Shown in pieces: positions 13,915 through 20,773 of a stretch of DNA of 34,693 nucleotides; within the stretch, counting starts at the first letter, position 1, and the number at the start of each line of letters is the position of its first letter. Position numbers and translations under genes: made by a program. This DNA comes from JAAGZL01 sp964628835. Its GTDB lineage: Bacteria; Pseudomonadota; Gammaproteobacteria; Chromatiales; Chromatiaceae. The notes under the pieces were generated by a model. That model ran no database searches. It saw only the letters and a list, made by a program, of their open reading frames with translations, and had not been told where the DNA came from. Location of the stretch: contig CAZVME010000035.1 of assembly GCA_964628835.1 (NCBI GenBank), positions 1 to 34,693 on the forward strand. The letters are read 5' to 3'.

Positions 13915-15675
13915 ATGAAACAGCAGATTCAGCAACTGATCTCACAGGCGCTAGCCCAAATTGCCACTGAAGGAGTGATTCCTGAAGATGCAATTCCCGA
14001 GCCAATAATCGAGCGGGCGCGTGACTCTCAGCATGGTGATTTCGCCTCAAATATTGCCATGATGCTGGCCAAGGTGGCGCGGAGTAAACCACGCGATCTG
14101 GCGGAGAAGCTGGTGGCGGCGCTGCCGGAATCTGCGGTGGTGTCAAAGGTGGAGATTGCCGGGCCAGGGTTCATCAATTTTTATATCTCATCTGATGCCT
14201 ATCACACCCTGGTGCCCATTATCCTGAATGACGGTCACGGATTTGGGCGTAGTGATATCGGGGCCGGCAAACGGGTGCAGGTGGAGTTTGTCTCAGCCAA
14301 TCCCACCGGACCCTTGCATGTGGGCCATGGGCGCGGTGCGGCCTATGGGGCGGTGGTTGCAGATCTATTGCAGGCGGTGGGCTTTGAGGTGCACCGTGAA
14401 TATTATGTAAATGACGCCGGCCGCCAGATGGATATCCTCGGCACCAGCGTCTGGTTGCGCTACCTGGAGTTGTGTGACGAGGAGATCAGTTTCCCAGTCA
14501 ACGGCTACAAGGGGGATTACATCTGGGATATCGCCGCCACCCTGCATCGTGAACATGGCGCACAGTATCATCACAGCGCAGCAGAGGTGTTTCAGGGGGT
14601 GCCGGCAGATGAGCCGGATGGTGGCGACAAGGAGACCCACATCGATGCCCTGATCGAGAGTGCCAAGCGCTTATTGGGAGACAATCGCTATCGCTTTGTA
14701 TTCGAGCTGGGGCTGAATACTATCCTGGAGGATATCCGGGATGATCTGGAGCTGTTTGGTGTCAAATACGATCAGTGGTATTCCGAGCGCAGCATCACTG
14801 AAAGCGGGGCGGTAAATAAGGCCCTGGAGCGTCTACGTGCTACGGGCCATGTGTACGAAAAGGATGGCGCCCTGTGGTTTCGCTCCACCGATTTCGGAGA
14901 TGAAAAGGATCGAGTGGTGGAACGGGACAACGGACAGACCACCTATTTCGCCTCAGATATTGCCTACCACATGGACAAGTTGGAGCGCGGATTTGATCGG
15001 GTGATCGATGTGTGGGGAGCGGATCATCACGGCTATGTTCCCAGAGTAAAGGCGGCGTTGCAGGCCCTGGGTGCCGATCCGGCCCGGTTGGATGTGTTGT
15101 TGGTGCAGTTTGCCAATCTTTACCGTGCCGGGGAGAAGGTGCAGATGTCCACCCGCTCCGGCTCCTTCGTTACCCTGCGCGAGCTGCGTAAGGAGGTGGG
15201 TGCCGATGCGGCCCGTTTCTTCTATGTGATGCGCAAGTGCGAACAGCATCTGGACTTTGATCTGGATCTGGCCAAGTCCCAGTCCAGTGATAACCCGGTT
15301 TACTATGTGCAGTACGCCCATGCCCGGGTGTGCAGCGTGCTGCGGCAGGCGGCGGAAAAGCAGATCTCGGTGGAGATCAGTGCCGGAGACGCCAACCTGA
15401 AACACCTGACCGAGGAGCATGAGTTTAAGATTCTCAAGACTCTGTCCCGTTATCCCGAGGTGGTGGAAGTGGCGGCTTTGAATGAGGAGCCGCATCAGCT
15501 GGCGCACTACCTGCGTGAATTGGCCAACGATTTCCATACCTACTATAACGCCCATCAATTCCTGGTGGATGATGCAGGGGTGCGCGATGCCAGGATAAAG
15601 TTGATTCTGGCGGTTAGGCAGACCTTGAAAAACGGACTTAACTTGCTGGGAGTCAGCGCGCCTGAGAGTATGTAG
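13915..15675 (+). CDS. argS: arginine--tRNA ligase
   Basis: 586 residues, a class I aminoacyl-tRNA synthetase that charges tRNA-Arg. The N-terminal ArgRS tRNA-binding domain (1-about 90) precedes the Rossmann core, with FVSANPTGPLHVGHGRG (125-141, the HIGH motif as HVGH at 135-138). The KMSKS-equivalent is QMSTR (410-414). The C-terminal DALR anticodon-binding domain ends NGLNLLGVSAPESM. The ATG at 13915 follows GAGTAGAG. The next gene starts three bases after its stop, indicating co-transcription with the SPOR protein. Confidence 0.97.
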   Translation: MKQQIQQLISQALAQIATEGVIPEDAIPEPIIERARDSQHGDFASNIAMMLAKVARSKPRDLAEKLVAALPESAVVSKVEIAGPGFINFYISSDAYHTLVPIILNDGHGFGRSDIGAGKRVQVEFVSANPTGPLHVGHGRGAAYGAVVADLLQAVGFEVHREYYVNDAGRQMDILGTSVWLRYLELCDEEISFPVNGYKGDYIWDIAATLHREHGAQYHHSAAEVFQGVPADEPDGGDKETHIDALIESAKRLLGDNRYRFVFELGLNTILEDIRDDLELFGVKYDQWYSERSITESGAVNKALERLRATGHVYEKDGALWFRSTDFGDEKDRVVERDNGQTTYFASDIAYHMDKLERGFDRVIDVWGADHHGYVPRVKAALQALGADPARLDVLLVQFANLYRAGEKVQMSTRSGSFVTLRELRKEVGADAARFFYVMRKCEQHLDFDLDLAKSQSSDNPVYYVQYAHARVCSVLRQAAEKQISVEISAGDANLKHLTEEHEFKILKTLSRYPEVVEVAALNEEPHQLAHYLRELANDFHTYYNAHQFLVDDAGVRDARIKLILAVRQTLKNGLNLLGVSAPESM

Positions 15676-15677
15676 GG

Positions 15678-16283
15678 ATGGGAGCTAGAGATTATAAAAG
15701 CCGGGCCCACGCCACCCGCCCCAGGAAAAAGCCGCAGAAGCCAGGCTGGGTGTGGTTTGTGGCCGGTCTGCTGGTGGGGGTGTTTATCAGCGGCTTGGTG
15801 TGGCTGAAGGTAACCCCCTCGGGTCCTATGCTTCCAAGACAGGCCGCCACACTCAAACCCCAGGGCAAGAAGCCTGCGCTGGTGGAAAAGAAGCAGAAAA
15901 AACCACAGCAGGATGCGCCCAAGCCTAGGTTTGATTTCTATACCATCCTGCCGGAGATGGAGGTGGTGGTTCCCGACCCCGTGTCTGAGCCAGAGCCGGT
16001 GGTCAAACGTACAGCGACAAAACCTGCCGTACAGTCGCCGGGAAGGGCGGCTGGTTATATGTTGCAGATGGGATCATTTCGCAGTCTGGCGGATGCCGAC
16101 CGTCTGAAGGCCAGCCTGGCGCTGGTGGGCATCCAGGCCGAGATCCAGCGGGTCATAATCAAGGGTGGCGACGTCTACCATCGGGTGCGCAGCGGGCCCT
16201 ATGACCGGGTGCAGGTGAACCGTCTGCGCAATAAATTGAAGCAGAACAAGATTAGCAGTCTGGTAATAAAATACCGGAAATAA
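15678..16283 (+). CDS. SPOR domain protein, FtsN-like
   Basis: 201 residues. A basic cytoplasmic tail (1-22) is followed by one membrane helix (24-44), a proline- and lysine-rich linker (about 45-120) and a C-terminal SPOR domain (about 126-200) that starts YMLQMGSFRSLADADRLKA. SPOR domains bind denuded septal peptidoglycan. The linker motif FDFYTILPEMEVVVP (85-99) is typical of the FtsN-like protein encoded directly after argS in many gammaproteobacteria. It starts two bases after argS. The hslV-hslU pair that often follows is absent. CACCACGGTTGGTG (16297-16310), then CTTTT, may form a weak terminator after it. Confidence 0.88.
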   Translation: MGARDYKSRAHATRPRKKPQKPGWVWFVAGLLVGVFISGLVWLKVTPSGPMLPRQAATLKPQGKKPALVEKKQKKPQQDAPKPRFDFYTILPEMEVVVPDPVSEPEPVVKRTATKPAVQSPGRAAGYMLQMGSFRSLADADRLKASLALVGIQAEIQRVIIKGGDVYHRVRSGPYDRVQVNRLRNKLKQNKISSLVIKYRK

Positions 16284-16339
16284 CCGCCGCTCCCCGCACC
16301 ACGGTTGGTGGCTTTTCCGATAACAACTATATTGTTGAT

Positions 16340-16564
16340 ATGGCCTCCAAGATTCGTTTCTATCTGGATATCTCCCAAGCCGAATACCTGCGCTATTATC
16401 GTGGTTCGGCCCAATCGGTCCTGGTGCAGGCGGAGGATGGAAGAAGTGTGCGTCTCCCTGCCGTCAATCTGCGGCCCTTTGTTTCTGCCGAGGGGGTCCG
16501 GGGGCGGTTCGAGATATCCCTGGATGAAAACAACAGCCTGCTGGATATATGCCGACTGGCATGA
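16340..16564 (+). CDS. DUF2835 domain-containing protein
   Basis: 74 residues matching DUF2835, a small beta-rich family of gammaproteobacteria with unknown function. The pattern YLRYYRGSAQSVLVQAEDG, then RLPAVNLRPFVSAEGVRGRF and LDENNSLL is characteristic. No signal peptide or membrane helix. The start ATG at 16340 has no strong ribosome site. Its stop codon overlaps the ATG of the next gene (ATGA at 16561-16564), indicating coupling. Confidence 0.85.
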   Translation: MASKIRFYLDISQAEYLRYYRGSAQSVLVQAEDGRSVRLPAVNLRPFVSAEGVRGRFEISLDENNSLLDICRLA

Positions 16565-17088
16565 ACCTATCTATGCCCACTATGCAGAGAATTCAAAGCA
16601 GCTTGCTGCTTTGTTGCATGCTCACCCTTTTGGCGGTCCAGGGTGTGGCAAGCGCCCAGACCCCAGAGGGCTATGTGGTGACCGATGAGCGGCCACAGCA
16701 GGGACGAGCTGGGGTGGGGATGAGCGCACGTGAGAGCTGGCTGCTGCACGATTACCAGGACTATGTGTATAGCCTGGAGCAGGTTTGCTACTGCATCTTG
16801 CCAAAAGTGGCTCGGGTGTATGTGATTGGTGGCAAGGTGGTACAGGTGGATGATACGAAAACCGGACAGGTATATAGAGATGCTGACATGCTCAGGAACT
16901 TCCACACGGTGTCAGGCCTGCTGGATCTGATAGATAAGTTGGTGGCAAGACACCCGGACAACATGAGTATTCGCTACAATCGCCATCTGGGTTACCCGGA
17001 ACTGATCAGGATAGACCAGTCATACCATATGGCTGATGAGGAGATTGATTACCGGGTGCGGGACCTGAGGTTTCTGCAGAAACGCTAA
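16561..17088 (+). CDS. exported DUF6174-like protein
   Basis: 175 residues with an N-terminal signal peptide (hydrophobic about 14-29, ending VASAQ). The mature part contains DYQDYVYSLEQVCYCILPKV and VYVIGGKVVQVDD, which is the core of DUF6174 (YxYxLxxxCFCP followed by VxVxGGxVV). C76 and C78 may form a disulfide or bind metal. Function is unknown. I place the start at ATG 16561, which overlaps the DUF2835 stop as ATGA. In-frame alternatives are ATG 16549 and ATG 16582. It converges with the protease gene. Confidence 0.7.
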   Translation: MNLSMPTMQRIQSSLLLCCMLTLLAVQGVASAQTPEGYVVTDERPQQGRAGVGMSARESWLLHDYQDYVYSLEQVCYCILPKVARVYVIGGKVVQVDDTKTGQVYRDADMLRNFHTVSGLLDLIDKLVARHPDNMSIRYNRHLGYPELIRIDQSYHMADEEIDYRVRDLRFLQKR

Positions 17089-17126
17089 ACGGTCCTGAGG
17101 GCTGAGTCGGCCCCGGCAGCTCTGGT

Positions 17127-18056
17127 TTATGCTTGTTGTGGGCGGTTGCGTCTACCCAGTCCAAATATGCCCAGCACACCACTGACAAACAGTAGCAGCG
17201 CCGGTGGTAGTGGAACCGGTGCCACGTCCCAGCCAACGTCATCCAGTGCAGCCATATCCAGATCGGTGAAGTGCTTGCGGCTGCCGGTGAATATGATTGG
17301 GTCCATGGCGGCCTCCTGCGTCACTCCATCCACAAAGCTCAAGGTGCCGTCCAGCCAGTGTGCCCCATTATCTTCCAGATGAACATTGCCACCATTGGCG
17401 GTGACTGCGTTGCCCCCGGTGAATTGGTTGCTGCTATTGATCAGGTTATCCCAGGAGTCGGCAATGCCCAGTCCCAGTACATGTCCCAGTTCATGCAGTG
17501 CTACGGAGTAGAAGTCTGAGCTGGAGGTGGAGAAGCTCTCGTCGGTGGACGGGTCGGTATCAAAATACCAGCTTGCGTTGGTGTTGAAGCTGATGGAGCC
17601 GCCCCAGGGGTTGAACTCGGTGGCGGTTGCTCCATACATATCACCTGATTCACCCCGGTGCCGGATGGTGTCAAAGAATGCACCCGAGCCAGTGCCAGAC
17701 CAGCCGCCAAATCCACCCTCGGCCAGGGTGCTGGTACTACCCATACTGCGTCCGCCCATGAAGACGGTAATGGTGTCGGCAGCCACGCTAAAATTGTTTA
17801 CGCTGGTAATGTTGCCTGTGGCCGGGTTGAAAAAGCTAGCGGTCATGGAGTTTGCACCGCTGGATGTGATAGCGTCAAAGTCGTCGGTCAGGCGTGATTC
17901 AAAGTAGGAGGCGGCAGTATCCATTATGCTTCTGCGGGAGTCGGTGAAGAAACCAGTGTCGTAATCGTAATTCAGGTTGATGGTGATGGCATTGGCTGTG
18001 GCGCTGGCAGCCAGTAAGGCCATTCCCGCAACTAGTTGGTACTGGTTACTTTGCAT
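17127..18056 (-). CDS. leishmanolysin-like exported metalloprotease with PEP-CTERM/VPLPA-type sorting tail
   Basis: 309 residues. The signal peptide is 1-23 (ending ATANA). A zinc motif HELGHVLGLG (188-197) lacks the nearby third histidine of ordinary metzincins. As in leishmanolysin (gp63)-like proteases, a later histidine (H233 in DNGAHW) probably supplies it, followed by a methionine in AAMDP (M251) as the Met-turn and FTDLDMAALDDVGW. The C-terminus is a sorting tail: VPLPP (281-285), a hydrophobic helix and GRRNR. Such tails are cut by exosortase or rhombosortase-like systems on the way to the surface. ATG 18056 has AAGGCGG upstream; a GTG 30 bases earlier is unlikely. The proteolytic role is inferred. 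Confidence 0.8.
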   Translation of the reverse strand: MQSNQYQLVAGMALLAASATANAITINLNYDYDTGFFTDSRRSIMDTAASYFESRLTDDFDAITSSGANSMTASFFNPATGNITSVNNFSVAADTITVFMGGRSMGSTSTLAEGGFGGWSGTGSGAFFDTIRHRGESGDMYGATATEFNPWGGSISFNTNASWYFDTDPSTDESFSTSSSDFYSVALHELGHVLGLGIADSWDNLINSSNQFTGGNAVTANGGNVHLEDNGAHWLDGTLSFVDGVTQEAAMDPIIFTGSRKHFTDLDMAALDDVGWDVAPVPLPPALLLFVSGVLGIFGLGRRNRPQQA

Positions 18057-18414
18057 CTTTATACCGCCTTGTTTGGATGAGCCCACTATAAAATTTTTCT
18101 AAATTACCACCATAGCAAAACTATAACCTAGTCTGGTACAGATCGCAGGACTTTGATCACATTTCCATCTGTGCATCGACCGCATTCGCTGCCATTTTAT
18201 CTCAGGTAAAAAGAGCTCTGGAACAATGAGATACGCTTGGCGTCCTGATGGTTTGATCCTTCAGGCACCGGTGGCAAATGGGAGTTGCATTCCCCACTTT
18301 TTTCTCTGCTGGCGAACAGTATCAGCGCCGATGGCAGTGGTGCTGTCCGGATGATATATGGAAAAAATAAAGGGAGGCCGAGGCCTCCCTTTATTAACTA
18401 ACTGTGGTTCAATC
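18057..18414. other. intergenic region between two sorted-protein genes
   Basis: No intact gene. It contains the promoter side of the protease gene (AT-rich at 18085-18125) and the strong terminator at 18361-18393. On the minus strand, 18300-18346 encodes TAPLPSALILFAS followed by REK, which resembles the VPLPA-helix-basic C-terminal tail of a sorted protein. There is no gene body upstream of it, so it may be a relic of a deleted paralogue. Confidence 0.4.
18361..18393 (-). terminator. strong rho-independent terminator
   Basis: TAAAGGGAGGCC (18368-18379) and GGCCTCCCTTTA (18382-18393) form a 12-bp perfect stem with a two-base centre. On the minus strand it is followed by TTTTTT (18362-18367 region). 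It lies 21 bp beyond the stop of the sorted protein gene at 18415. Confidence 0.85.
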
Positions 18415-18975
18415 TCATGCCTGCTGGAGAGTGGTCCTGCGGCGACCGAAACCAATAAAGCCTACCAGCGCGGAGCCGAACAGCCAGATGGCTGCGGGAA
18501 CTGGTACTGCGGTAATGATGCTGAAGTCATAGGCGGTATCGATCGACGTATTACCTACGACTGTGCCAGTTACGAACAGGGTGTGCAGACCAAAAGCAAG
18601 ATGGGTAAGGAATGATGTGTTGCCATTGGGATTGCCCAGAGGGTCTGTAATGGTAACGCTGCCGCCAGGGGCAGGGAGCCATTCAAATGTCAGATTGCTG
18701 ATCGATGAGGCGCCGGCAGTAACGTTCATGAAGGCCTGGGCTGATAAGCCTCCGGCATTTGTTACATCGAAATCGTAGCTATGGGAGAAAATTGTTCCCA
18801 CCGGACCCGGGTTGACTATGATGTCGCCGGCAGGGTCAAAGGCTAAATAGGTGTTGCCTGCCGACATTGAGTAGGGTCCCCCGGTGTGGTTTACTGGCAC
18901 CGAAGCCGCACTGGTAGTAGAAACCGCCAGCACACTCAACAGGAGTACAGATCCTATCCAGTTTAAAATTTTCAT
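18415..18975 (-). CDS. exported protein with PEP-CTERM/VPxPA-type sorting tail
   Basis: 186 residues. The signal peptide is 1-24 (hydrophobic 7-20, ending TTSAA). The mature part is rich in Gly, Ser, Thr and Asn, looks like a beta-sandwich, and has no cysteine or catalytic motif I recognise. The sorting signal is VPVPAAIWLFGSALVGFIG with FGRRR (157-180): the VPxPA box, a membrane helix and a basic end. It is probably exposed on the surface or in exopolysaccharide. I choose ATG 18975 because GAGGA lies seven bases ahead; an in-frame ATG at 19041 lies inside the structured leader. The upstream RNA suggests control by a second messenger. Confidence 0.75.
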   Translation of the reverse strand: MKILNWIGSVLLLSVLAVSTTSAASVPVNHTGGPYSMSAGNTYLAFDPAGDIIVNPGPVGTIFSHSYDFDVTNAGGLSAQAFMNVTAGASSISNLTFEWLPAPGGSVTITDPLGNPNGNTSFLTHLAFGLHTLFVTGTVVGNTSIDTAYDFSIITAVPVPAAIWLFGSALVGFIGFGRRRTTLQQA

Positions 18976-19015
18976 TTGGCGATCCTCAAAAACTGTTTTC
19001 CATGACATATTCAAA

Positions 19016-19102
19016 GATTGCAACCCGGCTATCTTATTCATTATTTTAAGACCCGTGGCCTTCCGGCCCTATCTTCCAATAGGTGTGGCTTCCCCGCGAC
19101 AG
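19016..19102 (-). ncRNA. GEMM (cyclic di-GMP-I) riboswitch-like leader with altered core
   Basis: On the minus strand: CACACC, a hairpin CCTAT-TGGAAG-ATAGG with a GGAA (GNRA) loop, GGGCCGGAAGGCC, then ACGGGTCTTA, a loop and TAAGATAGCCGGGTTGC. This reproduces the order of GEMM-I aptamers (CAAACC, GNRA hairpin, GGGACGCAAAGCC, ACGGGTCT...AGATAGCCGGGTTGCC). TCTTA and TAAGA form the P3 stem. Differences fall in the binding core: CACACC for CAAACC, CCGGAAG for ACGCAAA, TTGCAA for TTGCCG. It ends 40 bp before the sorted-protein start. It may be decayed or have changed ligand. No terminator follows, so control would be translational. The rest of the spacer (19103-19362) shows nothing I recognise. Confidence 0.5.
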
Positions 19103-19362
19103 ACAATTAGACCACACTGCCTTAACGCTATCAATACACAGGGTTATCCAGTTCGACAGTCAGCTACCGGTGGTGATGAAATTGACCACTAAGCCAACCC
19201 GCAGTGGATCATCGCACTGCCTCTCTGGGTATGAGTCAGCATCGGCGCTATCTCTGACGCCATGACAACCATATGGTACAAACGCGCTCACTACATCTGT
19301 AGGGTCCAATAAAAAAGGACCTTAGTCATACCCCATTTGGGGGACGAATCGGATTTAGTTGT

Positions 19363-20478
19363 TTATTTTTGGCTCTTGGCGGCGAAGGGTCTAGCCAGGG
19401 GCTCACCGATAAACACCCCCTGTCCGGGCCAGGCTACACTCTTCCAGTAGGCCTCAATCAGCGGTTCGCCCAGCAGGTAGCGGTGTATGACGATAGCTGG
19501 GACCGGGAACTTCTGCAGAAAGTTGCAGGGCTCGGCCACAGCCCCATAACTGCCAGTAGCACCGGCACTCAGCCACTCTAGGCTGCTCATCTGGCTGCTT
19601 CCAATAAGCTCGCCGCCTGCAGAGGTAAGATGGTCGGCAATGGCGCCAGGACGGAAACGGTTGCTCTTCAGGTGTGGGACCTTTGTCAGGCCGGTGAAGT
19701 AGAACAGGACATCTTTCCGGTCCTGAATGTGGTCAGACTTAATCATCTCAATATCTAGACGCCACTCCAGCACCTTTAAGGTTGCAGGGTAGTGTATTGC
19801 GCGTACGTTTCTGGCCTTGTTGGAGGTACTCACCAGATATCCCTTGCCCCATGGAAAACTAGCGTCCGAAGTTATGCCGCGGTCAATTAGGGCCTTGGTC
19901 TCGAGCATGGTTTTTCCCGCGATCATCATGGTGGGTCGCCAGCCTAAGTCGTCATAGGGGCGCTGGCTGGTGCTATTAAAGTACCTGCTTCTGCGGGTGG
20001 GCGCACAGCCATTGGCGCAGAATCTGGGGTCAAAACCGGCGGCAAAGGCGGTGGTGATGGACATGCAGCCCACCCGGTAGGGGGTGGTCCAGGTCAGGGC
20101 GTAGGCCTGCACATGCTCCGGGGTAAGGTCGTCAACCAGGTGTTTGAGTTTGCGGAATGCCTCTGGGCTGATCTGCTTGCCCCTGGTGGGAATGGATATG
20201 TGGATCACATTCTCCGGTGGGATCCCCCGTCGGGTGACGTAGTAGAGTCCGGTTTGCACGCTCAGTGGATCGGCGTCATTGATGATGACCGCAAGTTCGC
20301 GCGCGCCGATGGTGCTGTCACTGTTAGGTGTTGTGGTTGCGCTGATGCCTGCCTGGGGAAAGAGTAAGGCGGCTATCAGGGGGAAGAATCGAATAATGTG
20401 GTATGGCTGGGTCTTGGTATTCGGCATCCTGTCTGCCTGATTATGTGAGGGCCAGGGTTTGTTGTGTTTTGACTCCAT
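19363..20478 (-). CDS. TIGR03790 family protein
   Basis: 371 residues. After a hydrophobic export segment (about 29-46, FFPLIAALLFPQAGISA) comes the family start ELAVIINDADPLSVQTGLYY, then RRGIPPENVIHISIPT. DLGWRPTMMIAG and SSLEWLSAGATGSYGAVAEPC follow further on, with FIGEPLARPF near the C-terminus. These are the conserved blocks of TIGR03790, an exported family of unknown function that resembles caspase/gingipain-like folds in places. ATG 20478 has AGGA five bases upstream; ATG 20427 would give a shorter signal peptide (MPNTKTQPYHIIRFF). It begins 19 bp after feoC and so is probably transcribed with feoABC. No sorting tail is present. Confidence 0.7.
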   Translation of the reverse strand: MESKHNKPWPSHNQADRMPNTKTQPYHIIRFFPLIAALLFPQAGISATTTPNSDSTIGARELAVIINDADPLSVQTGLYYVTRRGIPPENVIHISIPTRGKQISPEAFRKLKHLVDDLTPEHVQAYALTWTTPYRVGCMSITTAFAAGFDPRFCANGCAPTRRSRYFNSTSQRPYDDLGWRPTMMIAGKTMLETKALIDRGITSDASFPWGKGYLVSTSNKARNVRAIHYPATLKVLEWRLDIEMIKSDHIQDRKDVLFYFTGLTKVPHLKSNRFRPGAIADHLTSAGGELIGSSQMSSLEWLSAGATGSYGAVAEPCNFLQKFPVPAIVIHRYLLGEPLIEAYWKSVAWPGQGVFIGEPLARPFAAKSQK

Positions 20479-20497
20479 GCTGGTCCTGGTGAATATC

Positions 20498-20773
20498 CTA
20501 CTTATCATAGCACTCCGGTGTGATGGAAATACCCTTGAAGCTGCTGGTTGCTGCATCGACCCACTGGTAGATCTCGGTGCTATCCATATCGCATTTATTG
20601 CAACTGCTGCCACAGGAGGCGCTGGCTGAGTGTCGCTGCACCCGGCCCTTGCGCATCCACTGCTCAAGCATGCCGCGCATGGCCTCCGGGTTGGCATCAA
20701 AATGGATGCAGAGATCCGAGAGGCTGGCGTTGCCGCGCTGTGCTAGATATTGCTTGATATCGGATAGGATCAA
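20498..20773 (-). CDS. feoC: FeoC-like ferrous iron transport regulator
   Basis: 91 residues. The N-terminal winged-helix domain (MILSDIKQYLAQRGNASLSD then LCIHFDANPEAMRGMLEQWM) is typical of FeoC. The wing carries CGSSCNKC (C54, C58, C61), the cysteine cluster thought to bind an oxygen-sensitive Fe-S cluster. In enterics FeoC protects FeoB from proteolysis and may bind DNA. The start is TTG at 20773, overlapping the feoB stop as TTGA, which is usual in coupled feo genes. Confidence 0.85.
   Translation of the reverse strand: MILSDIKQYLAQRGNASLSDLCIHFDANPEAMRGMLEQWMRKGRVQRHSASASCGSSCNKCDMDSTEIYQWVDAATSSFKGISITPECYDK

Noticed and set aside
18236..18275. CAAACC...GGACGCCAAGC on the minus strand, resembling part of a GEMM aptamer
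   Set aside because: There is no GNRA hairpin between the two blocks and no P3 region after them, and it is almost 200 bp from the protease start.
19041..19041. Upstream ATG giving a 22-residue longer sorted protein
   Set aside because: It lies inside the GEMM-like RNA and would put a poor N-terminus before a good signal peptide; the later ATG has a ribosome site.
19303..19321. GGTCC-AATAAAAAA-GGACC hairpin near the end of the TIGR03790 gene
   Set aside because: The A/T run is in the loop and not after the stem, so it does not fit an intrinsic terminator.
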